Below, one piece after another: positions 22,511 through 35,540 of a DNA stretch of 64,000 bases. The position numbers and the translations under genes were made by a program. The stretch's first letter is position 1, and each line of letters begins with the position of its first letter. The stretch is taken from assembly GCA_021802555.1 (NCBI GenBank), contig JAJZRU010000011.1, positions 26,007 through 90,006 on the forward strand, in the 5' to 3' direction. The DNA comes from Pseudomonadota bacterium. GTDB taxonomy: Bacteria > Pseudomonadota > Gammaproteobacteria > Burkholderiales > Thiobacillaceae. Below the pieces are notes generated by a model. The model did no database searches, was not told where the DNA came from, and saw nothing but the letters and a program-made list of their open reading frames with translations.

Positions 22511-25500
22511 TCACTCAACTGCCGCAGCGTTCCAGCGTCCGCCCAGATGCCGCCGATGCATCAGGATCAGGACGTAATAGACCACCGGCGTGGCGATGAG
22601 CGACAGCAGCACGGAGAAAGTTAGGGCGCCAATCACCGTGATTCCCAGCGGTTGCAGCATTTGCGCGCCGGCGCCCCCGCCGTAGGCCAGGGGCAGCATG
22701 CCCAGCGCCGCAGCGAGCGAGGTCATCAATACCGGCCGCAGGCGACGATGGCCCGCACGAACTAGCGCCTCGATGAGATCCATCCCCTCGGCCTGCAACT
22801 GCCGGAAGTAATCCAGCACGAGTATGCCGTTCTTGGCAACGATGCCGACGCCGATGATCGCTCCAAGATAGGAGACGATGTTCAGCGTGATGCCCGAGAC
22901 CCACAACCCGAGCATCGCTCCGAACAAGGCCAGCACGGCGCCGAAAACGATGGCGATCGGCTCGTAGAATGAACGGAATTCGACCACCAGGACGATGAAC
23001 ACGAGCAAGATGGCGGTGAGCAGCACTTCCAGAAGGGTATGGAACGATTTTTGTTGCAACCCGTAAAGGCCCGCATACTGTACCGTGCCGGGGGGTAGCC
23101 ACTGGTCATGGCTCAGCGTGGCTTTGACCTCCCGTATGGCCGTGCCCAAATCGATTCCCTCCAGCCTGGCGTACACGGTGTCATCCTGACGCAGATTGTC
23201 CCGATGGAGCACCATCTCGTTAGGCTGCTCTTGGACGGTGGCGACCTGATCCAAGCGGACCACCTGGCCGGTCGGCGTGCGGATGGGCAGGTTTCGCAAA
23301 GCGGCAAGATGGTCTACGGCCGACCGCTCCGCCAAAACACGGATGTTCACCACATGGTCGCCCGTGAGGACGAATGAGGAGATCTTGCCCAGCAGGGCGT
23401 TGTTGGCCTGATCCGCGATAGCCCGGGTCGTAAGACCGAAGCGTGCCGCATCCGCAGGCCGCACGCGCAGGTCGATGGCGGGCCCGCTCACCGTCAGGCC
23501 GTCAAAAGTGTCCACCAAGTGCGGAATTTTCTTGAGCTGATCCTGAACGCGTGGTGCGGTTGCCTTCAGCCATGCGAGGTCCGATGAAAACAGCCTGACT
23601 TCTATCGGATACGGCGCAAGTTGCAGATCGCCGATCAGATCATCGAGAAAGCCATGGATGTCCCAGCGCACCATCGGAAACCGGCTGTCGAATTGATGGC
23701 GGATATGCGCCATCACCTCGCGCGTCGTGTGCTTGCGGTCGGCTTTGAGCTTGATCAGGTAGCTGCCTACATAGGGCTGGCCCAGAAACGGTCCGAGCTG
23801 AAGTCCCAGCCGGCGCGAATAGCTCTGCACATCGGGATCGGCACGAATGATGTTTTCAGCCTGATCGAGAACGCGCGACGTCTCCGCCAGCGTCGTGCCC
23901 GGGAGTGCCGTGAAGTCGATATCGAAGCCGCCCTCGTCGAAATAGGGCAGGAAGTCGGTCTGCAGGCTCCGATAAACGAAACCGGCCCCGGCGAGCACCA
24001 TGGCGCATGCAAGCAGCGTCACGCGCCAGTGCTCCAGGGCCCAGCGCAGCGCGCGTTCGTAGACCGACAGCACTCCCTTGAACAGCCTGCCGCCTTCCTC
24101 CTTTTTCTTCTCGCGGCCGCGGATGAACCACGCGGCCAGTGACGGCGTAAGGGTGACCGCAAGAACCAGCGATGCCAGCAGTGCCACCACCATCGCAAGT
24201 GCCAGCGCCCGGAAAAAAACCCCGGCAAGTCCATTCAAGAAAGCCAGCGGCAGAAATACCACCACGGGGGTCAGCGTCGAACTGACCAGCGCAGTGAGAA
24301 TTTCCCCCATTGCGTTCTGGATCCCGGCGAGCCGCGGTTGTCCCGAGGAAATCTGGTGGCACATCGCCTCCACGACGATGATGGCGTTGTCGATGATCAA
24401 ACCAATGGACGCCGCGATGCCGCCGAGGGTCATCATGTTGAAACTGAGGCCCGCCAGCTTCATGACGACAAATGTCGCCAGCACCGAGACCGGGATGGTG
24501 ATGACTGCGGTCCAGACGCTGCCCCAGTCCTTCAGGAACAGGTAAAGGATCACCACCGAGAGCAACAGCCCGAAAATGATCGCATCCCAGACGTTGCTGA
24601 TGGACTGCTGCACGAATGACGACTGGTCGTAATAGAGCACGAGGTGCATGTCCGGAGGGAGCTGCCGGTGCAGCCGTGCCAGATCGCTTTTCAGGGCCGC
24701 GGCAATGGACAAAATGCTGGCGTTGGAATGGGCCTCCACGTCGAACAGCACCGCCTGCCGTCCCTGCGCCGTGATGCTGGTGTACGCCGGCGCCGGTGCC
24801 CGTGTCACCTGCGCGACATCGCGAATCCGGATCGGATGGCCCGCATGAACGGCGACCACCAGGTTGCCGATGTCAGCCTCCGAGCGCACGCGCCCGTCCA
24901 CCGTCGTCAGAAACAGGCGATAGTTGCGTTTCAGCAGGCCGGCGGACGCAATCAAGTTGTTCCGCTTCAGCGCTGCGCTCACGTCGCCGAGCGACAGGTG
25001 CGCGGCCAGCAGTTTCGTCGGATCCACTACGATGTGATATTCCGGCACACGTCCACCGATTATCTGCACCCGGGACACCCCTGGAATCTGGAGAAACAGG
25101 GGCTTGATGGTGTAGGTCGCAGTATTCCACAGGTCCATGAGGCTGCGGTTGGGGTTGGAACTGGTCAGGCTGATTCCCATGATGGGATAGCTCAACGTGA
25201 ATCCGACCCGTGAAGCATCGGTGACGGTGCCCGGCGGCAGCTGGCCGCGTATCGTCGACAGCCGCCCCAGCACGTAGAGCTCGGATCGGCGCATGTTCGC
25301 GTTCCAGTGGAACAGTACGTTGATGATGGCCGAGCCGCGCGTCGTGGAGGATCGCACCGAGCGCACCCCGGGGATTCGTTTCAGCGCATATTCGATGGGG
25401 CGCGTCACCGTGGCCATCATCTGGTTCGCCGGCATGATGCCGTTGTGCACCGACACGACAATGCGGGGAAATGCCGTAGCCGGAAACACCGATGAGGGCA

Positions 25501-25609
25501 TGCGCAAGGCCGCAAAAATGCCCGCCAGGCACAGCGTCACCGCGATGAAGGTGATGGCAAGCGCGTGCCGTGTGGCAAAACGTCCGACAGAGGAGGCGGG
25601 GGAACTCAT
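22511..25609 (-). CDS. RND efflux transporter permease (system 1)
   Basis: A 1032-residue inner-membrane RND pump with the standard two repeats of one helix, a large periplasmic loop and a bundle of helices. TM4 reads GLIIDNAIIVVEA, with one of the two usual TM4 Asp residues replaced by Asn. TM10 keeps the Lys in GIVAKNGILVLDYF. It is the last gene of an OMF-MFP-RND operon and overlaps the adaptor gene by four bases. Sequence alone does not decide between drugs and metals; the neighbourhood (copB relic, czc-like system) favours metals or toxic organics. The N-terminus RHALAITFIAVTLCLAGIFA is the first membrane segment. Confidence 0.92.
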   Translation of the reverse strand: MSSPASSVGRFATRHALAITFIAVTLCLAGIFAALRMPSSVFPATAFPRIVVSVHNGIMPANQMMATVTRPIEYALKRIPGVRSVRSSTTRGSAIINVLFHWNANMRRSELYVLGRLSTIRGQLPPGTVTDASRVGFTLSYPIMGISLTSSNPNRSLMDLWNTATYTIKPLFLQIPGVSRVQIIGGRVPEYHIVVDPTKLLAAHLSLGDVSAALKRNNLIASAGLLKRNYRLFLTTVDGRVRSEADIGNLVVAVHAGHPIRIRDVAQVTRAPAPAYTSITAQGRQAVLFDVEAHSNASILSIAAALKSDLARLHRQLPPDMHLVLYYDQSSFVQQSISNVWDAIIFGLLLSVVILYLFLKDWGSVWTAVITIPVSVLATFVVMKLAGLSFNMMTLGGIAASIGLIIDNAIIVVEAMCHQISSGQPRLAGIQNAMGEILTALVSSTLTPVVVFLPLAFLNGLAGVFFRALALAMVVALLASLVLAVTLTPSLAAWFIRGREKKKEEGGRLFKGVLSVYERALRWALEHWRVTLLACAMVLAGAGFVYRSLQTDFLPYFDEGGFDIDFTALPGTTLAETSRVLDQAENIIRADPDVQSYSRRLGLQLGPFLGQPYVGSYLIKLKADRKHTTREVMAHIRHQFDSRFPMVRWDIHGFLDDLIGDLQLAPYPIEVRLFSSDLAWLKATAPRVQDQLKKIPHLVDTFDGLTVSGPAIDLRVRPADAARFGLTTRAIADQANNALLGKISSFVLTGDHVVNIRVLAERSAVDHLAALRNLPIRTPTGQVVRLDQVATVQEQPNEMVLHRDNLRQDDTVYARLEGIDLGTAIREVKATLSHDQWLPPGTVQYAGLYGLQQKSFHTLLEVLLTAILLVFIVLVVEFRSFYEPIAIVFGAVLALFGAMLGLWVSGITLNIVSYLGAIIGVGIVAKNGILVLDYFRQLQAEGMDLIEALVRAGHRRLRPVLMTSLAAALGMLPLAYGGGAGAQMLQPLGITVIGALTFSVLLSLIATPVVYYVLILMHRRHLGGRWNAAAVE

Positions 25610-26661
25610 TGCGCGCCCTCGCCATGCGGTTTGGCCGAAGCGGTTGCGGCTTCGTCTGGATGGATAATGCGGATTTCCGTGCGCCGCGGCAACCCGTAGG
25701 CGCCCACTGTGACCACCGGGTCGCCCGCCTTCAGGCCCGGCCCGCTGACCTGCACCCAGCCACTTTCTCGATAGCCGGTCTTCACCGCTGTGCGCACCGC
25801 TTGATCGCCTTGCACCAAGGAAATGAAGCTCTTCCCGGATATGCCGGTGATCACGCTCTCCGCAGGCGCGGCCAGCACATCCTTCTGCACGCCCACGGTA
25901 ATGCGCAACTGCACGAACTGGCCGGGACGCAAACCGCTATTGGCCGGCAGCGGGGCCCAGGTCGTGATCGAGCCGTCGGCCGGATCCACGGCAGGGCTGA
26001 TATAGGCCAGAGGCACCGTCAAGGAGGGCTGCAGCACTTCCATGGGTTGGCCGGGCTGCAACTCGGCAGCCTGCATGGCCGGGATATCTGTCGTCACGAC
26101 CAGGCGATGCAGGTTCACGATCTTCAGCAGCACCGTATCCGTATTGACGGCGGCACCGGGCGCGGCAGCGACATTCACCACCGTGCCGGACAACGGCGCC
26201 GTCACGCGCAGCAGGGTAAGCTGCGCTTCGGCCGCCTGCAGCGTCTTGAGGGACGTATTGTGCTGCGCGTAGAGCTTCTCTTGCCGGGCTGCTTCCCGTT
26301 CCGCGTACCTCTCCGTCATGGTGCTGGAATTCAGTTCCGCCAGCAGTTGGCCGCGTCTGACTCGTTGACCCGGCGCAGCGTCCAGGCGGGTCACGACTCC
26401 GGTTACCGGCGAGGCGACGGCGGCGAAGGCTGCCGGCTGCCTTGCCGTGGCCGGCGCCGCCGTCACTGTGCCGTAGCCGGTGACGTAGCGATGCAACGTC
26501 ATGCGTTGGAGCGCGCCCACCTGCACGCTGATGCGGGTGGCGGTGGCGGCGCGCTTCTTGTCCGCGTCCGGAAAGTGAAGGCGCGACGCCATCAGCCAGG
26601 CAGCGCCGATGACTACGCCGATGGCGATGGCGCTGCGTAGAAAAACGGTTCTCGAATTCAT
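25606..26661 (-). CDS. RND efflux periplasmic adaptor (membrane fusion protein, system 1)
   Basis: A 351-residue adaptor. An N-terminal anchor (FLRSAIAIGVVIGAAWLMA) is followed by a split biotinyl-lipoyl motif (ASPVTGVVTRLDAAPGQRV and LRVTAPLSGTVVNVAAAPGA), a short alpha-hairpin, and beta-barrel domains. It joins the inner-membrane pump to the outer-membrane channel. Start and stop overlap the flanking genes by ATGA, so the three subunits are translated together. Confidence 0.9.
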   Translation of the reverse strand: MNSRTVFLRSAIAIGVVIGAAWLMASRLHFPDADKKRAATATRISVQVGALQRMTLHRYVTGYGTVTAAPATARQPAAFAAVASPVTGVVTRLDAAPGQRVRRGQLLAELNSSTMTERYAEREAARQEKLYAQHNTSLKTLQAAEAQLTLLRVTAPLSGTVVNVAAAPGAAVNTDTVLLKIVNLHRLVVTTDIPAMQAAELQPGQPMEVLQPSLTVPLAYISPAVDPADGSITTWAPLPANSGLRPGQFVQLRITVGVQKDVLAAPAESVITGISGKSFISLVQGDQAVRTAVKTGYRESGWVQVSGPGLKAGDPVVTVGAYGLPRRTEIRIIHPDEAATASAKPHGEGAQ

Positions 26662-28136
26662 GGGCTCGTCCTTTTCTGGGCGCGGGGCATATCGAATTGC
26701 GCTCGATGCAGCGCCATGGGTGACAGCGTAAGCGGACTCTCCACCGCCAGTTCCAGTCGGCCGAGCGCCTGCTGCGCTTGCACTTCGGCCCCGAGCCGCC
26801 TTCGCGCGCCGACATCCAACGCAACCTGCGCATTGGCGTAATCCAGAGGCTGCAGCTCGCCGGCCTCCACCTGCGCATGGATCGAATCCGTCTGTTTGTG
26901 CAGGCTGGCGAGCAGCAATGCCGCCGTTGCCATGCGTTCGCGGGCCGCGCGGTACGCGGCCAGTGCGCCGTCGATTTCGGCGATGGCACGGGCTTGCACG
27001 CTCAGGAAGCGTGCAGCCGCCAGTTCACGCCGTGCCTTCGCCTCGGCAATCGGCCCCTGATTGCGATTGAGGATGGGCAGGCTCAGGCCCAGCCCGATAC
27101 TCCACTCGCTGTCGCCGGCAAGCTGCGCATTCCAGGCGTATCCCGGCCCAAGATGGATGTCCGGATATTGCAATGCGATCTGAAGTTGCAGGGCCGCCTG
27201 GCTGGCCGCGTACTCATCCAGCGCCGCGCGCACGTCCGCCCGGTTCAGCAGTGCTTTTTGCCGGATTTCAGCCCGGGTCAATTGCAGAGGGAATGTCTTG
27301 AATGGGGCGAACGAGAGGCGCGCACCTTGCAGGGCGTGCAAAGGCAGCCCGAGCGCTTCAGCCAGGCGCACGCGCGCCTGGGATGCCCGCCCGGCGGCGG
27401 CTTGCTGCGCGAGGATCGTCGAGCTCAGTGCGGTGCGCGCCTGTTCGACGACATAGCTGGAAACGCTGCCAGCGGCAAACTGCTCGTCGAGCAGCCGGAC
27501 GACAGTCCGGCGCGTCGATGCCTCGCGGCTCAGGAGCTCGTCGAGCCGGCGCGCCACGTAAAGATCCAGCAATGCGGCACGCACGCGACTGCGCACCTGC
27601 CACACGGTGCCGATCAGTTTCCAGCGCGCGGCGCCGGCCCGCTCGCGCGCCTGCGCCATGCGGTCGCTGCGCTTGCCGGCGGTCTCGATGGTCCAGTCCA
27701 GGCGAAGCGGCACGATCCACGGACTCGTCGCGCCGGCAACACCCGCGTCGTATCCCGGCGTCACGGAGAGCGATGGATTGGGGCGTTCGCCCGCGGTGAT
27801 CTGCGCGGCTTGAGCCGCCAGCAGGCGGGCCCGTGCTTCGGCAAGCACGGGCTGATAGTAAATCGCCGCCAGCGTGAGCGCCTTGAGATTCCAGGTTCCG
27901 CCCGGCGGAGGCGCCGTGACGTGATTCGCTGCGAGAAAGGTGCGCAAGCCGGAATTGTTCAGCGAGCGCGCGTCAAACGCCGCAGCGGTCATTCGGGGCG
28001 ACAGGGGCCGGGAATGAAAATGCGCACAGCCGGAAATCAATCCGGAACAACAGAGCAGAAGCAGCCAGCGGCGGCTGCGGCGAGCCTTCCGCAAGCGCAG
28101 GGCTCGAAATACATTCGTAAGCACGGTAATCGGCAC
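26658..28136 (-). CDS. TolC-family outer membrane efflux lipoprotein (system 1)
   Basis: A 492-residue outer-membrane factor. The N-terminal signal ends in a lipobox (SGLISGCAHF), so the mature protein should be lipidated at Cys. Two repeated TolC-type helical halves follow, with SIGLGLSLPILNRNQGPIAE typical of the second strand-turn region. First gene of the system 1 operon. The upstream 125 bases (28137-28261) contain only a weak inverted repeat around 28244-28263 and no gene. Confidence 0.9.
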   Translation of the reverse strand: MPITVLTNVFRALRLRKARRSRRWLLLLCCSGLISGCAHFHSRPLSPRMTAAAFDARSLNNSGLRTFLAANHVTAPPPGGTWNLKALTLAAIYYQPVLAEARARLLAAQAAQITAGERPNPSLSVTPGYDAGVAGATSPWIVPLRLDWTIETAGKRSDRMAQARERAGAARWKLIGTVWQVRSRVRAALLDLYVARRLDELLSREASTRRTVVRLLDEQFAAGSVSSYVVEQARTALSSTILAQQAAAGRASQARVRLAEALGLPLHALQGARLSFAPFKTFPLQLTRAEIRQKALLNRADVRAALDEYAASQAALQLQIALQYPDIHLGPGYAWNAQLAGDSEWSIGLGLSLPILNRNQGPIAEAKARRELAAARFLSVQARAIAEIDGALAAYRAARERMATAALLLASLHKQTDSIHAQVEAGELQPLDYANAQVALDVGARRRLGAEVQAQQALGRLELAVESPLTLSPMALHRAQFDMPRAQKRTSP

Positions 28137-28261
28137 GATCCCTCCAGGTCATGGTCCGGGAGACAAACGCCGGAAGGAATCTGACGAAGCAGGGCGGCGC
28201 CGCGCGCTGTTCGAGCGCGCCGGCGACATACTTCTGCTAGATCATCCCGACGGAAGCGGGA

Positions 28262-28735
28262 TCAGTGCGGAGGGGCGTGAGGCCAGGAAGCGCCCAGGAC
28301 GAACGATCGTCGTGGAATGCGCAATGGGTTCTGTGTGAAGCCGGGTTTTGACGTTGCGACCGGGAAGGCGGCGAACACAACGGCGGCGACGGCCGGTGCC
28401 GCTTGCATGACGGAAACCGCCGCAACCCCGAAATCGCCGGTCTGGGCGACCGCGGAAAGATGTTGTTGCCCAGTGCAGCAACCGTTCGCATCCGCGTTCT
28501 TGCGGAAATGGCGGCCGGCAAGTATCGGGCTCGCAAAGCCGGCGACCTTAACTGCAGGCGCGTTGAAGTTGACTATGGCTTCGGCTTGCGGACAAAAGAC
28601 GAGCGAAGTCAGCCACGCCAGCATCATCGCCAGGACACCGAACCGGTGCCCCAGACTTTCCCGTGTGTTTCCAGACAGCTTGCACGCAGCAGTCATAACC
28701 TTTGAGCAATTTTTCATTGCTGGAATTTTCCGCAT
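28262..28735 (-). CDS. Small secreted hypothetical protein upstream of RND system 1
   Basis: A 157-residue frame with a plausible export signal: a basic N-terminus, then LGHRFGVLAMMLAWLTSLVF, then CPQAEA. The mature part has a Cys pair (NGCC) and a hydrophobic stretch, and ends in a Pro/His-rich tail (WPHAPPH). Several in-frame Met codons (28735, 28717, 28693) are possible starts. Small proteins of this type, often with CxxxH or CC motifs, precede metal-efflux operons in Betaproteobacteria, but I do not recognise the family. It is in the same orientation as system 1, 125 bases upstream. Confidence 0.5.
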   Translation of the reverse strand: MRKIPAMKNCSKVMTAACKLSGNTRESLGHRFGVLAMMLAWLTSLVFCPQAEAIVNFNAPAVKVAGFASPILAGRHFRKNADANGCCTGQQHLSAVAQTGDFGVAAVSVMQAAPAVAAVVFAAFPVATSKPGFTQNPLRIPRRSFVLGASWPHAPPH

Positions 28736-28856
28736 CCTAGCCGAGCCCGGCGACGCCCGTCAAATCGCGGTCCGCCCGATGGATGGAGTGAAACAGATTT
28801 TCCCGTGATAGCGGCGCTCACTCATTTATCCAGAAAATCCCTCCACCACTACCACC

Positions 28857-28886
28857 TTGACAAGGCGGCTTTGCGTAAATTATCTT
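28857..28886 (+). promoter_or_regulatory. Candidate promoter for the plus-strand czc-like operon
   Basis: TTGACA (28857-28862), 18 bases, then TATCTT (28881-28886). It sits between the two divergent efflux operons and directly before the GTG at 28893, which was chosen as the start of the small secreted gene. The -35 is perfect; the -10 matches at four of six positions. Confidence 0.4.
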
Positions 28887-28892
28887 GACGCG

Positions 28893-29291
28893 GTGCGAGA
28901 ATTATTCTCATCCAGACAGTTGCGTCGCCTGGCCTCGATAATGGCTGTGGTGTGGCTTGCCTTTGTCGCGCTGGCCACGCTTCAGCGTTGTGAAGCGGCG
29001 GAAATCGACGCACACGGCGTACTGGAAGCTCAGCCTGCCGGTCAGCATGGCACCCAAGCTCCTCAAGACGATGCGTGCTGCCACTCGCAGGCCAGCAACC
29101 CTGATTTATTTCCGGGCTTATCGCTGAGCGACGGCAGCTTTAGCCTGTTCAAGCTGGTTCTATCGTCATTTTTGCCAACTTCGTTCCTGCTGCCGGCATC
29201 CGCCGGTCGTCCCGTCGCATCCCCCGCCTTGGGCGAACCTCCGCCCGCTCAAAGTAGCCCCTTCCTCGCTACGATCCGCCTGCTGATTTAA
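28893..29291 (+). CDS. Small secreted protein preceding the czc-like operon
   Basis: A 132-residue protein. Basic residues (SRQLRRL) and a hydrophobic core (IMAVVWLAFVALATLQRCEA) form a signal peptide. The mature part has a Cys pair (DDACCHSQ) and a second hydrophobic stretch, and ends PPPAQSSPFLATIRLLI, a tail resembling other small proteins found in front of czcCBA operons. The frame is open from a TTG at 28857, but that codon is part of the -35 box; GTG 28893 or ATG 28941 are more likely starts. The 211 bases to the next gene hold nothing I can identify. Confidence 0.6.
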   Translation: MRELFSSRQLRRLASIMAVVWLAFVALATLQRCEAAEIDAHGVLEAQPAGQHGTQAPQDDACCHSQASNPDLFPGLSLSDGSFSLFKLVLSSFLPTSFLLPASAGRPVASPALGEPPPAQSSPFLATIRLLI

Positions 29292-29502
29292 AAGCGTCAG
29301 CTGCGCCGGCATTGCCAGGGGTGCTGTTTGCACGCCTCCAAGGCAACTGCGCATTGCCGTTATCACGGCCTTCTCCCGGCGTCCGCATCGTAAAAGTCGT
29401 CACCAGCGGACTTAATGCTGCCCCATTTCGGCGGGTAGCGTTTTGGGGGCGCGATACCGGCTCGCTGCACGTGGTGTCGTTAATCTTAGGGAGCAATTTT
29501 TC

Positions 29503-30837
29503 ATGCCCATATTGTGGAGAACCCACGCCAGTCGGGCCTTGTGGCGCTTGGTGTTTATCTTGATCGCCAGCGGAGGTTTCCATGCCACGGCGCAGGCCGC
29601 GGGTCTGGCTTTGGATCAGGCCATGCGCATGGTCCTCAAGGAAAACAAAGACTTGCGGGCTGCCCGCTATGTCGTCGAAATCGCCCGCGCCCGCCTACTG
29701 CAGGCCGGTCTGGCACCCAACCCCAGCTTGGAGATCGGCGGCCGCAACGACCTTCTGTTTGGCAACAACGGCGAATACACCGCAAGTGTCGCCTTTACCC
29801 AGCGTTTTCCGGTTGCCGGCCGCATCGCTCGCCAGAAGGACGTGGCGCGGGTCGACGTGGCTCTGGCCACGACCGAAATCAGCCAGGCCGAGCGCAAACT
29901 GGCCGATGAAGTCGCCAGGCGCTTTTACCGGGTGCTGGTACTGGACCGCCAAATTCAGGTATATGACCGCTTGATCGGCGTCGACCAGAAGCTGGTCAAG
30001 GTGACACGCGATCGCTACCGGGTAGCCGAGGTGTCGGAACTCGACGTGAACACCGCGCGGCTGGAATTGCAGCGCCTGTCGCAGGAACGTACTCTGCTGC
30101 AAAGCCAGCGTGTTCTTCAGCTCGCTCGCTTGAAGCAACTCCTTGGCCTCTCTGACGCCCAGCCACTGGCCTTGGATGACGATCTCCCCCCCCTGGCGCC
30201 GCTGCCGCCACTGGCCGAAGAGCAAAGCCGGGCGCTGGCCATTCGCCCCGACATGCAGGCGGCGTTGCTGGGAGCGGACCGCGCGCGCGCCGAACTCGCC
30301 TTGGCCAAGGCACAGCGGTGGCAGGACTGGACGGTGAGCGTAGGCCTCGAACAGGGCCGGCGGGTGATCGAAGGCGTCCGCCCCCAGCCGAACGACCGCG
30401 CGCTAGGCTTGAGCCTGTCCATCCCCTTGCCGTTGCTGAACAAAAACCAAGGCCGCGTTGCCGAGGCCATCGCCACCGGCACCCAGGCGGATGCGCGCAT
30501 CGAGGCGCTCAAGTTCAACATCGGCAACGAGGTGGCCAGTGCCTATGTCGAGGCCGAGCGGCTGCAAGCCGTGGTGCGTCGATACCAGGACGGCATGCTG
30601 GCCCTCAGCGACCGCAATGTGCGCTTGGCCCAGCAAGGCTACGACATGGGCCTGGCCCCGATACTCACGGTGGTACAGGCACAGCGTCAGCAGAGCGAGC
30701 TCTACGTCGCCTATCAGAATACCCTGGGCCAATACCTGCAGGCACTGGTGGCGCTGCGCACCGCGACGGGCGGTTATGCGGCGCAGCCCCTCCAGGCCGA
30801 ACAGAAGGCCGCCGCCAACAACGCGAAGGAAAATTGA
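29503..30837 (+). CDS. TolC-family outer membrane protein, CzcC/CusC-like (system 2)
   Basis: A 444-residue outer-membrane factor with a signal peptide (residues 1 to about 30; ending ATAQA/AG). The helical repeats typical of TolC are visible, with FTQRFPVAGRIARQKDVAR in the first half and LSIPLPLLNKNQGRVAEA in the second. The ATG at 29503 is preceded by AGGGAG and removes an N-terminal extension of the frame that lacks signal character. First of three genes of the czc-type system, separated by one base from the adaptor. Confidence 0.9.
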   Translation: MPILWRTHASRALWRLVFILIASGGFHATAQAAGLALDQAMRMVLKENKDLRAARYVVEIARARLLQAGLAPNPSLEIGGRNDLLFGNNGEYTASVAFTQRFPVAGRIARQKDVARVDVALATTEISQAERKLADEVARRFYRVLVLDRQIQVYDRLIGVDQKLVKVTRDRYRVAEVSELDVNTARLELQRLSQERTLLQSQRVLQLARLKQLLGLSDAQPLALDDDLPPLAPLPPLAEEQSRALAIRPDMQAALLGADRARAELALAKAQRWQDWTVSVGLEQGRRVIEGVRPQPNDRALGLSLSIPLPLLNKNQGRVAEAIATGTQADARIEALKFNIGNEVASAYVEAERLQAVVRRYQDGMLALSDRNVRLAQQGYDMGLAPILTVVQAQRQQSELYVAYQNTLGQYLQALVALRTATGGYAAQPLQAEQKAAANNAKEN

Positions 30838-30838
30838 C

Positions 30839-31837
30839 ATGAGCATCCGTGTCCACACAAAAAAATCATTGGGTTCAGGAATTCCGATGCCCGTTTTTCG
30901 GGCGCTCGGCGGCTTGCTGCTGCTTTCCCTTCTGGGGCTTGCCTCCGGCGCCCTACCCAGAGCCTTCGCCCATGGCGGTCAAATCGAGGTTGGCGGGGGG
31001 GCGCGCGGCCCGGTGCAATTGAACGCCGTGCAGCAAAAGGCCATCGCCCTCGAATTGGCTCCTGCCAGCATCCGCCCCTTGGAAAAGGTGCTGGACCTGA
31101 ATGGCGAAGTGCAATCGCTGCCCAACCGTCAAGCCGACGTCACTCTGCGCATCAGCGGCCAAGTCACGGGCCTCTATGCCAATCTGGGAGAAACGGTGCG
31201 GGCCGGGCAAGCGTTGGCCAAGGTGCAGTCGCGCCTGATTGGCGATCCGCCGCCCAGCGTGACCATCACCGCCCCCATGCGCGGCGTCATCGATGCCCGC
31301 AACATCGTTCTCGGGCAGGCGGTGGAGCCGAATACGGTGCTTTTCCATATCAGCGACCCGTCGCAGGTGATCGTGGTGGCCAGGGTCTATGAAGAAGACT
31401 TGGGAAAGGTCAAGCTGGGACAGGAAGCGCGCGTCCGCCTGCTGAGTTATCCGCAGCAGATCTTGAGCGGCAAGGTGACGCTCATCAGCCCGCAGCTGAA
31501 TCCCCAGAACCGCACGGTGGCCGTATGGGTTCAGCTGCCCAATCCCCGGGGGATATTGAAACCCAACATGTTTGCCCGCGTGGCCGTGGTTCTGCAACGC
31601 GACAATGCCGCGCTGACGATTCCCAATGCCGCCATTCTCGAAGCCAACGGCGAGAAATTCGTATTCGTGCGCGAAGGGAACAAATACCACCGCGTGGAAG
31701 TGACCACCGGGGCCAGCGATGACGAATACACCGGAATTACCGGCGGCCTGGTGCCGGGCGACGAGGTGGTGACCCAGGGCAACCGCGAGATCTACACCAT
31801 GTGGCTGGCCGGCGGCCAGATGAAGGCAGGGGATTAA
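30839..31837 (+). CDS. Periplasmic adaptor subunit, CzcB/CusB-like (system 2)
   Basis: A 332-residue membrane fusion protein. A signal/anchor (LGGLLLLSLLGLASGALP) is followed by a His-containing mature start (AFAHGGQIE). The lipoyl halves (RISGQVTGLYANLGETVRAG and ITAPMRGVIDARNIVLGQAV) and the barrel domain (SPQLNPQNRTVAVWVQLPNP) match heavy-metal efflux adaptors. It starts one base after the CzcC-like stop and ends two bases before the RND gene. Confidence 0.9.
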   Translation: MSIRVHTKKSLGSGIPMPVFRALGGLLLLSLLGLASGALPRAFAHGGQIEVGGGARGPVQLNAVQQKAIALELAPASIRPLEKVLDLNGEVQSLPNRQADVTLRISGQVTGLYANLGETVRAGQALAKVQSRLIGDPPPSVTITAPMRGVIDARNIVLGQAVEPNTVLFHISDPSQVIVVARVYEEDLGKVKLGQEARVRLLSYPQQILSGKVTLISPQLNPQNRTVAVWVQLPNPRGILKPNMFARVAVVLQRDNAALTIPNAAILEANGEKFVFVREGNKYHRVEVTTGASDDEYTGITGGLVPGDEVVTQGNREIYTMWLAGGQMKAGD

Positions 31838-31839
31838 TC

Positions 31840-35078
<3,239 letters not shown>

Positions 35079-35082
<4 letters not shown>

Positions 35083-35516
35083 GAACCCGCTTCACACTGC
35101 TATTTTTGGGCATGCTGCTAGGCGGAAATCTGGCTTTCCAGCCCCGGGCGCTCGCCGGAGAAAAAGCGGAGGCGCCGGTGCGTATCCCACCGACCGCCGC
35201 GGCCGTCTGGCAAGCCATAGACCAGCAGAGCGCGGCGCTGGGAAAGGCTATCCAGACGGGTGCGTTCACCGAAGTGCACCATCGTGCCTTTGCCATCCGT
35301 GACTTGGCGGCATCCCTGCCCGCGCGCTCCGGCGGGCTGCCTCCCGACAAGCTGGCACAGGTCAAAGCAAACCTGCCATTTGTTGCCACGCTGGCACAGC
35401 GACTGGACGCCACCGGCGACGCCAAGGACCGGGCCGGCACAGAATCGAATTTCAGAAAGCTGCAAGCGATCTTGAAGCTTATGCGTGCCAATTATCCGGA
35501 AACCGGTGGGAAATAA
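35079..35516 (+). CDS. Periplasmic hypothetical protein in the czc-like operon
   Basis: A 145-residue protein with a signal peptide (FTLLFLGMLLGGNLAFQPRALA, cleavage after ALA). The mature part is helical, with repeated patterns such as VWQAIDQQSAALGKAIQTG and LAQVKANLPFVATLAQRLD. No metal motif is evident. The start overlaps the RND stop and the cupredoxin gene follows 24 bases later. Similar helical periplasmic proteins accompany heavy-metal RND systems; the function is unknown. Confidence 0.8.
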
Positions 35517-35540
35517 TCTTGCTTGACAGGAGCGTACATC

